Part shown: piece after piece, positions 1-12,328 of the stretch
Layout: each line of letters begins with the position of its first letter
Position numbering within the stretch: the stretch's first letter is position 1
Assembly (NCBI GenBank): GCA_037074765.1
Contig: JBAMDO010000131.1
Span: 62,001-126,000 of the forward strand
Length of the DNA: 64,000 bases
Source of the DNA: Mansonella perstans
Taxonomy: Eukaryota > Nematoda > Chromadorea > Rhabditida > Onchocercidae
Reading direction: 5' to 3'
The notes under the pieces: model-generated
Seen by the model: the letters and a program-made list of their open reading frames with translations, nothing else
Told to the model about the DNA's origin: nothing
Databases searched by the model: none
Position numbers and translations under genes: made by a program

Positions 1-796
1 GTAATTCATTTCCAGTTTATTATTATTTATTATTAAATTGGACAGACAAATTTACAATATTTATTCGTAGAAAGCTAAACTTATCACACAGATATATAAA
101 ATTATTTATTAGTAACTTCTGGTTTTTCGAAAAATTCTCAAAGGAAACATATCATAATAATGTTTAATGGAAATTTTTCAGTTATTTTTTTAAAAAATAA
201 AAAATTGGCAACCAAAAAAATACATTTGAGCATGAAGTATATTTTCCAATTGTGCTAGCAAATTCAAGTGATTTTGTTTTTTTTCATTAAAATTCTATTT
301 AATTATACATCTGTCGCTTTTGCAATTTTTTTTTCTACACCATTCCTAATTCTCTTTCTGTTCCTTTGTCTTGGAATTCCTCATTGCTCGAAATTTTTCA
401 AAAAATTAAAAAAAAAAAGCAGCTCCGATTTTTGCAGTTTTCAAGAAGTGGCTAAAATACATTCTTGAAATGTTTCTCGTTTCTTTTTTAATTTTATTCT
501 TTTTTTTCGCAGACTCTTTCTTATCTAATTGAAACATTCTATTTGTTTCGGAATACAATTTTATATTTTAAAATAAATCAAGAATAAATATCTCTACGAC
601 AGTTATATTATTATCTTCACTAAAGTAACATTATCAATGTTAGTTGTAAATTATGTGAATTCAATTTTGATGAAGAAACAAATAATCCGGAAGCCTTAAA
701 TTTTAAAATCGTACAAACATGAATTGATTAAAAAACATCAATATCGATGACTGAGCAATTTTACTTCATTAGGATGACTTAAATTAAAAACTGTTA

Positions 797-866
797 ATTA
801 ATACCGTAGACAAATTAATACCGTAGACAATATTATTAATTAATACCGTAGACAATATTATTATTG
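797..866. repeat. Short tandem repeat, three copies of a unit containing TAATACCGTAGACAA
   Basis: The core TAATACCGTAGACAA occurs three times within about 65 bases; copies two and three are separated by a short ATATTAT spacer and the last one is again followed by ATATTATTATT. It lies in the gene-poor left arm. A similar ACATACCGTAC core recurs at 10.1-10.2 kb. Confidence 0.8.
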
Positions 867-3800
867 AAGAATTATGTTCAAAACATCTTAGCATTATTTT
901 GAAAATGAAAAGCATTAAAACAAATCAAGCTGGTTGTTTATCTTTTTCTTTTTATTTTTAACTGATTACAAAGAAGCATGAAATTTTTTATTCCAAAAAA
1001 TTGAATTTGAAGTGACAAAGGAACTGGAAAATGTTAAGGCCAAGAGAATTGAACAGTTTTTCTGAAATTTAAATATCTGATAGAAAAATGCGGCAGAAAA
1101 TGTAACCGGTAGCCGAATTAAGCAACGTTAAATAGAGAAAATAAATAGAGAAAAATAGAGAAAAAACGAATCAATGAATTCGCATAAAATAGCCTAATTA
1201 TATTCTTAATTAATTAATAAAAAGGTAACAAAATAAATGATGCAACATTACTACAGATGCAATTTTAAAGTAAAAAAATTGAATTGAAACAAGGAAAATT
1301 TTCTTTTCTGAAATAATTAGGCAGAAGATAAAACATGGATTGAAGCGCTTTCAAATTTTAATGAAATTTCGTAATTTTAACAAAATTTAAATAAGACATT
1401 GTAAAATTGACAAAAATTTTTAGCAAAAATAAAATAATGTACATATATATACAAATATACAAAGTTGAAGATCACAGTTTAAAGGGAAAAAATTTATGGA
1501 ACAAATTTCAATATTTCAAATATTTTGAAACATTTTTAATCACTAATGTTAAATTTCAATAGGATATTTGATAATCCCTTAGAGAATCTAGGATGATAGA
1601 TTTAGTGTAAGATTAAAGAATACTACCATACTGACTTACACGAGCAATAAATAATGATTTCGATGATACCAAAGATTTTGTGTCAACTTTAAATTTTAAT
1701 GCCAGAGCAGTTTTTGAAAAACGAACGGGAAAGGAGAATTGTTGTTATGGGAGAACGACGAAGGTAAAACATGAAGGAGATGTAAAGAAAATCAAGAGGT
1801 AGAATAGAGAAAAAACGGAAAGTTTCTAATTTTGCAGTAATTATGCCAATTGCAAATGATTATCTCGTTTATATTGAATATTATTTATTCTGACATATAC
1901 AGACGCAGTAAACTGGGTTAACATTCATGTAGTAGTCAAATTAATCCTGATTAGTTTTCATTTCTAATTTAAAATAAATTGAAAAATTTCTTTTTTAGCA
2001 TGTGATGTGTCATTTTGAGTTAATACCAAAAATTTGTTGAAAAACAAAACTTCGAAAAAATCTTGAAAATAAGAAATAAAAAAAAGTTACTGAATACACA
2101 TTGTAATGATAATATTATTGATTAGTTAAATTATTTACTAAGATAAAGCAATTAAAACTGCTTAATTTTTAACTTCTAATCACTGTTTGTTATACCAGTT
2201 GTGTAATTGCCGAAAGTTTTTTTCCAATTTTTAATCATAAGTGTTTAAAATAACTGATTAATTTGTGAGAAAATTTTATTGAAATTTTTCAAAAAAAAAG
2301 TGCAGAATTTTATACTTTGTAATATATCGAAAAAAAAAACATGTGAAATTAAATAGGAATTAGCAATAGTACTCAAAAAAAAAAGGTGAAAGTGAAAGGC
2401 AATGACAAAGATTAGTGGAAAAATGCTTTTTTAAAACTTTTCAATAATCTTGTCTTATCATTGCAATTATCAAACATTTGCTATAATTAAAAAAATATTT
2501 AAAGTTTTATTAATGTTTTTTTTTTTTTTTAGTTAAGAAAAAAATGGCAATACTTTTTTAAACCAAATAATAACAGACAATTGTTTTTTGCTTTTCAATA
2601 TTTCATCTTTTGTAATCTTAACATTTTGACATTTTTCAGTTTTTTTTCTTTTTTAAAATTAGAAAATTTTTATCTAGAAATGAACAAAATGTTAATCCAT
2701 AAATTATAGAAAATGAATGACCTTTGAGTCTTTGGTCAGTTTCAGAACAAACAAAATTTTAATCAAATTATTCGCCTTCCCTTGTGTTTTTTTTTTTTTT
2801 TTCATTCTTATAACTATAATTTTTTCTTCATTGTCTTCTCTTTTTTTTTCTGTAAGTACAATTAAATCAGTTGCATTTTGTTCAATAATGAAACGATAAA
2901 TTGTTCATTTGACAAAAATTGATAAATAAAACTGGACATATTGTTGACCATTAACAGAAGGAGTAAAAATAACGAATAACCATTGGATATAATAATTAAA
3001 TGGGAAAAAAAAATTTTATTTATTTGTTATTTTGTGTTTTTTTTTCAACTTCTTCTCAAAAAAAATTTATTTCCTAAAAAAGAAAAAAAGCAAATAAATG
3101 ATTTTTTTTTTAATTTTCAAAATTACGAATACATTGCTTTTTTTGTGATTGAATTCATTTATTTATTTACTTTTTGTTTGCTTGTTACCTCAGTCTATGA
3201 TTGATTTTTTTTCTATGGAATTGCGGCACAATAGAGAAAAAAGCTAACAATTAATAGCTAATTTTCAGTTTGCTTGCTATAAAAAAAAAAAGAATCATTT
3301 AAATTAATTTAAAACGAAAACTTCTCGAGCTTCATTTGTAGCACAAATACTAATTAATCAATGCAAAAATTCGTCAAACTTGAAGTTTGATATTAATGAT
3401 AGGGTGTGATCAGATATTTTTTGAAATTTATAAATTTAAAATTTTAACTATTTAATAGTCAGTAATTTTTTGATAAATATCCTAAACGTATATTTTATTC
3501 CAATCTTTTTTTTTTTTAAAAGAAATATTTTATTCATTGAATTACTAGTCCGAATAATCTTCCGTTTAATTAGCAATTTTCTGATTTTCAGCTAAGTTAA
3601 TTTGTGGGTTTTTTTTGCTTCTCTTCTTAACAATTTCAATCTTTTCAAAAAAAAAGTTACTCAACTAAAAAGTGTCTTGTTCTTAGAAAGACGGTAAATA
3701 ATTTCCGACTTTGATTGTGCAAACATTTTGGTTCTTGAAAGATTTAAGTTTGTGAAGCAATTTTATGCAATTATTTATAATAAATCAAAACTCATCCTTT

Positions 3801-5201
3801 TCCGGATTATTGTCATTATTATGAATTTGATTTCAATTTTTTCTTCTTTTACTTCATTCTTTCTCTTTTGGTTCATGAATTTCATTTCACTTTTTTTTCT
3901 TTCCTTTTCCAAAAATTAAAGAAATAAGCATATGTTTTTTAAAAATGTTTCCCGAAAAAATCCATGAACTTTTCCATTTATTATCATCATGGATTAATTT
4001 CTTATTTGAGCAATAGCAAGTAAAGTTTCATAAAGGAAAAAAAGGCTTGAAATGGATAATGAGGTACTTCTGCGCATTTCATTATTCCGATAGTTGATAT
4101 TATTTGCTTTTTATCGACCAAATAATCATCACTTCTTCATTTTCATTCACAAGTTCTTTTCTCGTTTTTTTTTTTCAATCGCAAATTCGATGAAGTTTAA
4201 TTTTGAATTATTTATTATAGTTTGTTTTTTTTTTACAAAAAACTCCAATTTTCAATATTACTTTTTCTTTTCCTTTTTTATTTATTTTTTTCGAACTTTT
4301 CAACATTTCATGTTGTTTAATGAATAAATAGCAATTCAATAAGAATTTGAAATGTCTAATTAATCTTAGCAAAATTTGTGGTCTATTTCTAAAAAATTTC
4401 ATTTTATTTTAAAACGTGGTACAAGCATAATTTTTTTAAAATGATGTTACAAAATGCGTGCTAAAATTGTAATCAGAAAGAAACCTTTGCGAAATTTCAA
4501 ATGAAATGTTTCCTGTCATTTTTTTTAATGTGACAAAATTCTTAGTTAAATTGAATTTTTGTACAATCCTTGATTTACTTGATATGATCAGTACTGTTAT
4601 ATTTTGCATTCAATGAAATTTTTGAACAAATTTCATCTGATCAGCAAACTGATAAATATCTCTCAGTTAATAATATTCCATTTCACAAAACAAGAAAAAT
4701 ATAACTGAAATAAATAAGCTAATCTTCTTTTATGTAAACTTAAAGTTATCGAATTACTTTCAAAAATTGGAAAATGCGTTTCAAGCATCGAAATTTGTTA
4801 GCATACAAATTAAATTTTCATTTTTTTTAAAATTCGTTTTAATGCTTAATAGAAAGAAAAGAATTTTCTCTTCTTTTTAAACTAAACTTCTTGTGAACCC
4901 TTGTTGGTAAAAGTTTGCTAATTTCCTTTGAAACTTTGAAATTAAAGCGAATTATTCATGCGATAATTGTCTATAATTTATGTTCGAAGGTTCATACATA
5001 AAAAATTCTTATAGATTGTAAAAGTTCTTTAATGATAAACTAATGAACTTTTTATAATATAATCTAATCATTTGATTGGGCAAACAAAATAAATTATGGG
5101 ATTAACAAGAAAAAATTAACGAACGAGAAATGCTTAATTATTGCAGTATTATACTTTTTTATTACTTTTAATATGAACGACCTGATATTCGTGCAATATG
5201 T

Positions 5202-5270
5202 CTGTGTGTGTGTGTGTACGTGTGTGTGTGTGTGTGTGCATGTGTGTGTATGTGTGTGTCTTTGTGTGTC
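5202..5270. repeat. TG/CA dinucleotide microsatellite
   Basis: Interrupted run of TG dinucleotides (interruptions TACG, CA, TA, TCTT) about 70 bases long. It creates an 81-codon open frame rich in Cys and Val that is not a gene. Confidence 0.95.
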
Positions 5271-7123
5271 CCTTTCACTAATAGAATTAATTATTAGAAT
5301 AATTAATTATTTATCAATGGCATGTCAATTAACTATTAAAAAAATTAATAAACTATTAAGTAAGCACTTAACGGTAGCATTATTATATTTTTTAATTTTT
5401 TTCAAACGTTACAAATAGGAGTAAACTTTAATTAAATTAAAAATTGTTAGCTCAGTATTTAAGAAAAACGCATTAATTATTTATGCCAGGAAGTCTCAGC
5501 TATCTGTTTTTGTTATCAAAATTTATAAACTATGAAATAATGAGTTAAATTTAAAATATCATTTATTAATGTTTACATTGTTAGCAGTACTAGGATAGCT
5601 GAAGACGAAATATATTTTAAAATAAGATGAAAAAAAGATGATGTTTGTTGACATTAAACATGGCTGCAAATGCATTGCGAGCTTTAATATTCAGAAAGTG
5701 AAAATTAAATTTATCAAACATGAAATGTGATAAAAGACTATTTGTAACATTGTAGAGTTACCTAAGCTTTATTAATGAGTCCCAAAATTTTAAAATTGGA
5801 AATGAGAAAGAGAAAAAAACAAAAAAGAATAAAGGTAAGAAAAAAAGGAAAAGTTTGTTCAAATAGAAAAGAAAATTTTTTCTTTTCTTTTCTTTTTTAG
5901 TTTTTAATATATTTTCATTTTTCATTATTTTAATATCAATATATTAATGCAAAAAAAAAGAAGGAGCAGACACACAATCAAAGGCTTTCTTTGAAATTGT
6001 TCTTTAGTAAACTTTCCTCTTTTTTTTTTTTAAATTAAGTATTTAAAACGTTACCTTGGAAACATTTAAGCTGAGGACATGCTGATGAATTGAAAAGCAG
6101 CACCTTTGCTGCATTTTTTATTATTTCAAATATAAACTAATGATTACTGAATTGCCAATGATTTATCTAAAGGATAAAAATATAGCTAAAAATATAAAAA
6201 TCTATACTACATTTTCTTTCACACCTTTCTTTTTATCCTTCCAAAATTTTACTATTTCTTGAATTGAATTACAAATTGTTGAATTGAAATATTTCAATTC
6301 CATCTGCGTAGTTGTTATTACAGCATATTATTCTTAAAGTTTTCCTTTATTTGCAAAGGTCTGAGTGTAAAACTTGTTTAATAGAAACCGAATTGTGCTC
6401 TTTTTTAATTTTTCTCTTATAAAAATTCGATATTATTTTTCACTACATTTTTTTTTTTTGTTCGGTCATATTTTTTTAATTAGCTCAAATTTTTGTTTTT
6501 CTTTTTTTCTTTTCCTTTTTGTTTGAATTTTCCAAGTTAATTTAATAGAAGAGCTAATTTTACAATGAACACATGAAAAATGTAGAATTTTCCTATGTAG
6601 CGCAAAAAGAACACTTCGAAATGGTAAATGGCCGAAATATTTCAAAGGTGGCAACAGTACGATATTTAGTTTTGAAAAGTTTCTATTACTGTTCACAATT
6701 GATGATGACAATTTTGAAAAAAAAAAATTGCGAAATTGCGAAAGATTGAGAAACTAGCAAAAGAACATTTTCATTTTATTCTGCGATTATTTTTGTGTAT
6801 AATTGTTGAGATTCCTTTGAGAATTTTGTTTCCACAATTATAACAGACATATATCAAATATCAGTGTCAAATTACAAATTTCAACAGTTAGTCGAATTTC
6901 TTTTCTTTTCTTTTTTTTTTTTCTTACAATAAAACATTTTTTTTCTAAATTTGAAATTATAATTTGATTTAGTTATTTTTCATTTTAAACAGTGAGCAAA
7001 TAAGCAATCATAATTATATTCTTTTTGTTTTTTTCTTTGCGAATTACTATTATGTAAATCATTTTTTTTTAATTCAAAATTAAATTTGTCGGCATGGAAA
7101 GAATTATTTCATTCTTTTTTTTT

Positions 7124-7231
7124 TTATTTTCATTCATTTCATTTCGATTTTTTTTTCCTTTTTCTTTTTACAAAAATAATTTATTTGAATTTTATTGACC
7201 TAAATAATGATCCAGTTCAGAAGATAATTCG
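7124..7231 (+). repeat. Left copy of direct repeat flanking the LINE fragment
   Basis: About 105 bases beginning in the TTTTCATTCATTTCATTTCG segment and ending AGAAGATAATTCG. It matches 8717-8822 in the same orientation along nearly its whole length, including the internal segment CAAAAATAATTTATTTGAAT. The LINE-derived sequence begins directly after it. Confidence 0.8.
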
Positions 7232-8716
7232 TTTTCATTGTAGCTTGGTCTTGCGAGCGAAGATTTTGAGGGATTTCAGCCACGTTTAACGTAGACTTGC
7301 TTGTAAATAAGATGGCCAATACGGAAAAGGCAAATGCGCTTGCATACGGTACAGCAGAAAGTCTACGATAACTTTTTTCCTCGATGAAACGGATAATTTT
7401 AAAGGAGACGGCAAAATTATCAATTGTGCGCCTCCATGTCTCCGATTGGATGTTGAAGTAGACCGTCCATGGTAGTCAATATGGCTGAGATTGAGGTGGT
7501 GTTTTAAAAAATCTTAATATCTCTTTAGGGAACCTCTCATGCGGGAGCTAGTGGTGAGTTCACCATTAGGACAATCTTAGGGAGGCAGTGATCCTTCATC
7601 TTAGATGACATGCCTTGCCCAGCGCAACTGTGTCCTCAGCAGCATGGCTTCAATGCTGGTAATAGCTGCCTGTTAAAGGACTGTCTCATTTGTCATGTGA
7701 TCAATGCAATGGATGTTGAGAATTGAGTGTAGGCAGCGATGATGGAAGCGTTTGAGGAGACGCAGGTGGTGGCAGTGAGTAATGCGCGATTCAAATCCAT
7801 ATAAAAGAGTTGGCAGTATTATAGCTCCATAAAACAGCAGCTTTGGTGCTTTTCTTCAAATGTTTGTTGCACCAAACTCTTTTATGGAGCTTTTCGAAAG
7901 CTCTATATGACTTTTCTATTCTATTGTCTCTTTTTCACCCGTGGTATTCGAGAAATTGATGCTTCCTAGATAATTGAAATAGTGGACTGTTTGTTTTAAG
8001 CTCTGAATCTCCATAGTGTTGTGCGGACGAATTGTATGGACGAGTTGTGTAAAGGATGATATTTGGCTTATGGTGCAGATTGGTGGAGAACTTTTGTCTT
8101 CTTTATGCTTGCTAACTTCCACCCAAAGAGGTTGCCGACCTTCGTAGAACATGATGTTAAGCGCTGCAAAGCCACAGCAGTCTAAATGACGAGGAGGCGT
8201 CATCAGCAGAGAGCAACTTGCGGACAAGGTGAATTAAGGTTTTGATGTGGGCCTGTAGTCATTCTAGATTGAATAATTTGCCGTTGGTACGTTAGCGGAT
8301 ATAGATACCGTTTTTTTTGTTTAAGTCTACTGAGGGCATTGTAGCGTTTGTACGCTGAAGAAAATTGCGAATAGAGTTGGTGCAGAAAGACAACCTTGTT
8401 TCACACGAGTGATTGTTGGGAAGGATTTGAAGAGTTCATTGGCAAAACTGACTTGCAGCACTGACCTTCATGTAATATATAAGATAATCATTTTGAGGAA
8501 TTTGAGAGATCCTCTTCATTCCAGCTTCTGCCATAAGCTTTTTCTTATGCTCATTTTGTAACTGTGTGAGAACAAATATCACGTTAGAGGTACTCCTATT
8601 AGCTCAGAAGCCACACTAACTTTCAAATAGACAAAAGCAGTGATTAATCTGTTAGGAAATATTATTGCGAGGATTTTCCATTGATAGAGAGTAGAGCTAC
8701 TTTTTTTTAAGCTGAA
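7232..8716 (-). mobile_element. Decayed RTE-like non-LTR retrotransposon (reverse transcriptase fragment)
   Basis: Read on the minus strand with frame changes and stops, this stretch carries blocks typical of RTE-clade LINE reverse transcriptases: VKQGCLSAPTLFAIFF near 8.4 kb, a LFSADDA block (the catalytic F-A-D-D region) near 8.2 kb, then FNYLGSINFS near 7.97 kb, LKRFHHRCLHSILNIH near 7.74 kb, and SIEAMLLRTQLRWAGHVI near 7.6 kb. The order and spacing match the thumb and C-terminal end of RTE-type open reading frames. Multiple stops and frame shifts show it is dead. It is 5'-truncated: no endonuclease domain is seen. Its base composition is less A+T-rich than its surroundings. Its exact clade within RTE-like elements is not decided. 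Confidence 0.85.
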
Positions 8717-8822
8717 TTTTTTTTCATTCATTTCATTTCGATTTTTTCGCTTTGCTTTTGTTCAAAAATAATTTATTTGAATTTTGTTGTTCTCAATCAT
8801 GGTTCAATTCGGAAGATAATTA
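8717..8822 (+). repeat. Right copy of direct repeat flanking the LINE fragment
   Basis: Second copy of the 7124-7231 sequence, same orientation, diverged by scattered substitutions (for example GATCCAGTTCAGAAG versus CATGGTTCAATTCGGAAG). It sits immediately beyond the upstream (5') end of the minus-strand LINE fragment, so the pair brackets the insertion. Confidence 0.8.
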
Positions 8823-9117
8823 ATGCACTATGGCTTGAATAGTGGTGGTTCATCAAGAGAAAAAATAAAAAATCTTAAAAGAATTAGGATAGACCAGCTC
8901 GGCAAATGACACAATCGGTTATTATCCACCTTCATCATTCTTTCGCTTTTTTAAATGAAACAAAAAAGCAACAGCATCATACTGGTTTGGCGATTTGTGT
9001 GACAACATCAATTAATGAGTGAATGGATATTGGATTACGATTGAAATTGAAATGGAAATCGAAATAAAAAAAATGTAAAAGTGAAATTGTTAATTGAAAG
9101 GGAGAGCAATAAAGAGA

Positions 9118-9147
9118 CGAAGAGAGAGAGAGAGGGAGAGGGAGAGA
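9118..9147. repeat. GA microsatellite
   Basis: Short GA-rich run with GGGA interruptions. A second one lies at 9540-9567. Confidence 0.85.
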
Positions 9148-10112
9148 AAAAAGGAAAAAAAATAGGAGGATGAATGGATAGAAAGGTATACATTTTGATG
9201 TAGATTATGAGAATAAAATTGATTCAGTTTTAGTACATTAGCCGGCACGAAAAATTGCATTTTTTTGGTTTTTCCGTCTCTTTTATTTTTTTTTAAAAAT
9301 ATTTCAAGAGGATGAGAAGAAGAGGGAAATGAAAGTAAAAAAGAACAGGCAAAACTTCAATTTTATATTTGACTTTTTTTAGTTCACTTTTTTGAATTGA
9401 AAAATTTTTCTTAAAAGTTAGAAAATGAAGGCGATGAAGAAAGCACGAAAAATTGAGGATCAAAAACGTTTCAGTTGTTGTTGGTAAATGAGGTGAAATT
9501 GGTACAATTAGAATTTTTAATTTTATTGGTTAAGAAGGAAGAGAGAGAAAGAGAGAGAGAGAGAGAAGAAAAGTAAAGAGGAAAGTTACTTACTTTTTCC
9601 AATATTTCATTCTTTTTATTATTTCATTTTTTCATCTTTTTGCATGGTGTGGGATTTAATGATTTAGCTTATTTTCATTTTTATTCATTTTTTTTTTTTT
9701 TTTTTTTGTTTAAAATAAACAGAGCTGTTCAAAAAAAAAAATTCAATACCACTTTCATTTTAAAAAAAATTCAACGAAGCATCCATTTGAAACTATCAGT
9801 AACCATTTAGCATCATTTTCATTGGAATCTTCAATTTCCTTCTCCTAAATTCCTCTTCATCCTCTCTCGCCTCCTCCTCCTTTTCCTCTTCCTTGTCCTC
9901 TCTACATTTCCAATCTCTCAGCTATTCTCATTTATCTTTTCTACAACAATTGTTCCTCCTTTAAATTCTTACTTTCTTATTTCTTACATTCATTCATTCT
10001 CCTCATTTACTTTAATTAATTTTTCTTTTTGATTAAACACAATTTTAATTTTTAATGATCCACAACGGACGAATGAGCACACTGTTAATGAAGAAAAATA
10101 AATACTGCTCAA

Positions 10113-10202
10113 ATTTAAAAGATAGATAATATACTGTATATTACATTTAAGATAGATAACATACCGTACCTAACATTTAAGATTGACAACATACCGTACA
10201 TT
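10113..10202. repeat. Tandem repeat, about three units of roughly 33 bp
   Basis: Units of the form TTTAAGATAGATAACATACC followed by GTAC and a short linker are repeated three times with substitutions (ATACTGTA, ATACCGTA, ATACCGTA). In the minus strand the same repeat produces a repeated YGMLSILNV-type peptide in a spurious open frame. Confidence 0.8.
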
Positions 10203-12328
10203 TTAGCTTTTAGCTCTAAACTCTTCTTGTCTATATCAACCATGAAATTTTGGAGCGAAATGCAAAACAAGAAAAAAAAAGATACAAAAAACAACAATAT
10301 TTTAAACAAAAAAAAAAAAAAAAACCACGGTATTTTAAATTTGGGCAATTACGTTATTATCAAAAACAGGAGCATAAAACAAATGGAAAGACATTAAATG
10401 CCAAACATTTTGAAATTTTTTTTTTTAGTTAAAAACAAAATATCGATCTATTCGTTCTTTTTTGCTTTTTTAGTGATGCAAAAATAAGGCATAAATATGC
10501 AAATTAACCTAATGTATACAACTGTTGAAAGCTCTTCTTCTTTTTTTTAATTTAGCTTAGTTTAAGCAATTTTTTTTTTTTTAGCTTGAAATCCCATTAG
10601 ATGAAATCTTCGCTGTCCCCAACAATTCTTTCTCGAAGATCGATGTAAGGATAACAGATAAGAAAGAATAATCTTGTAGAAAAATACTTCACGTAAAAGA
10701 TTGTCAGTTTTTTAAAAAAAAAAAGAAAAAAACATGTTTTATGACATTGATGTATTTCTGCTTGTTTCTTTCTTTTGCTTTTTTTTTTTCATTTTCCTGT
10801 ATGAAATATTACAGGCGCTTTTCTTTTTCAGTCTTAGCTATTGTCATTTATTGTCATTCAACATTCAAAACTTTTCTTTGTCACTTTTAGCACTCCTTCT
10901 ACATCTTTTTTCATATACATAAATATTAATATATATGGACAAGGACTGTCTTAAAAGTCTAGTTTAGCTAGGAATTTGGAATTAAAAGCCAAAAGCGAGC
11001 CAGAGGAATAGACAAACAAATAGAAATGAAGAAACCTTGGCTTTTTTTTTCAAACCAGTCATTCCCCTTTCTATCAATCTTCCTCCTTTCTATCTTTTTT
11101 TTCTTTGCTCCGTGCAATCAGCCAAATGACCTTATACTAAAATTCCCCCTTATCAGCTACACATTTCTCACTTTTTTCCTCCTCTTCTCTGGAAGACTAA
11201 TTTTCATAAAATTTTTGTCATATTCATCACTTTCAAACCATTTTTATTTGTTCTTATTTTTAAAATATAATTGAATTACACTTTTTTTTAGAAAGGTGTA
11301 ATCCTCACATACTGATAACAGAAATTTATAGTTTTGTTAGAAAAAACTATTTTTTTCTTTTAAGATATATTATTAGTTCAGCATTTAATTAATTATTCAC
11401 AAAATATAACCTTTTTCTTGCTTTTGACAAAATGATTTTACAGGAGGCATTTCATGACAAAGATTAAGAGTCATTCCTCACTTATCAAAATTGTTTCATA
11501 TTTAAACATTATCTTGACTAAAAACTTCTGCGACATTTACATATATATATATAGGTATCACATTATTGCCGCATTAATTATTGCTCGTTTCAAAATCATC
11601 TTGCACAAAATGACAATGAAAAGCTATTATAATATAAAATAATTAAAGGTGAGATAATTAAAGAATTTTTAAATGGACGAATTGTTAAATGGCCATTAGT
11701 GTTTAATTTTTATCCATATTTAACAAATCAAACATATTTTCATTTCCAATAAATTAGTTTATTCCATAATAAAATTTAACTTTACTTAATTATTTGCAAA
11801 TCTCAACATATTTCATATTCGTCTGGGCTGCTTGTTTTCCTGCTGTCACTCTGATTGGATCGTTTTCCATTTTTAATTTGCAAATACACAGATGAAAAAC
11901 GAACCCATAAAATATGATATTATGTGATAATACAACAATTAACATCTTGATTTTTTTTTGATTGATAAAAGTTTCTTCTTTCATCATCTTTCACGAAAAT
12001 ATTGAAATATTTTGATTAATAAAACATAATTGATTTAGAAATTTTTCGTTTCCTTTTCTTTTTTAAAATTGTTTATAATTAACAGGAAATGATAAAATGG
12101 CCTAAATTTAATCAATTAGTTTTAAAATTATCAATTTCTATCGATCATTCTTGTCTGTTTCTCTCCCTCTCGTTTTCTTTTCTTTTTTTTCACCTTTTAT
12201 TTCAATCATTTTAAAAATAATCATTGCACTTCGTTTATAAGTCTTTTTCCCGTTTTGTAAATCCCCATTTTTGCAATAAATTTCATTCGTTTTTTTTTTT
12301 TTTTTAAGTGTAAAAAAACATTTGTAAG

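Larger units (their letters stand above)
1..7123. other. A+T-rich intergenic stretch, no gene recognised
   Basis: No exon with protein-family similarity was found on either strand. Short open frames here are rich in F, K, I and N and are products of poly-T and poly-A tracts. The stretch contains a small tandem repeat near 0.8 kb and a TG-rich microsatellite near 5.2 kb, listed separately. Confidence 0.6.
8823..12307. other. Intergenic stretch, no gene recognised
   Basis: Contains GA-rich microsatellites at 9121-9147 and 9540-9567, a T run near 9.69 kb, a small tandem repeat at 10.1-10.2 kb, and a TA microsatellite near 11.54 kb. No convincing exon was found. The right end is the presumed 5' flank of the flavin oxidoreductase gene. 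Confidence 0.55.

Noticed and set aside
5173..5418. 81-codon frame rich in Cys and Val
   Set aside because: Produced by the TG microsatellite.
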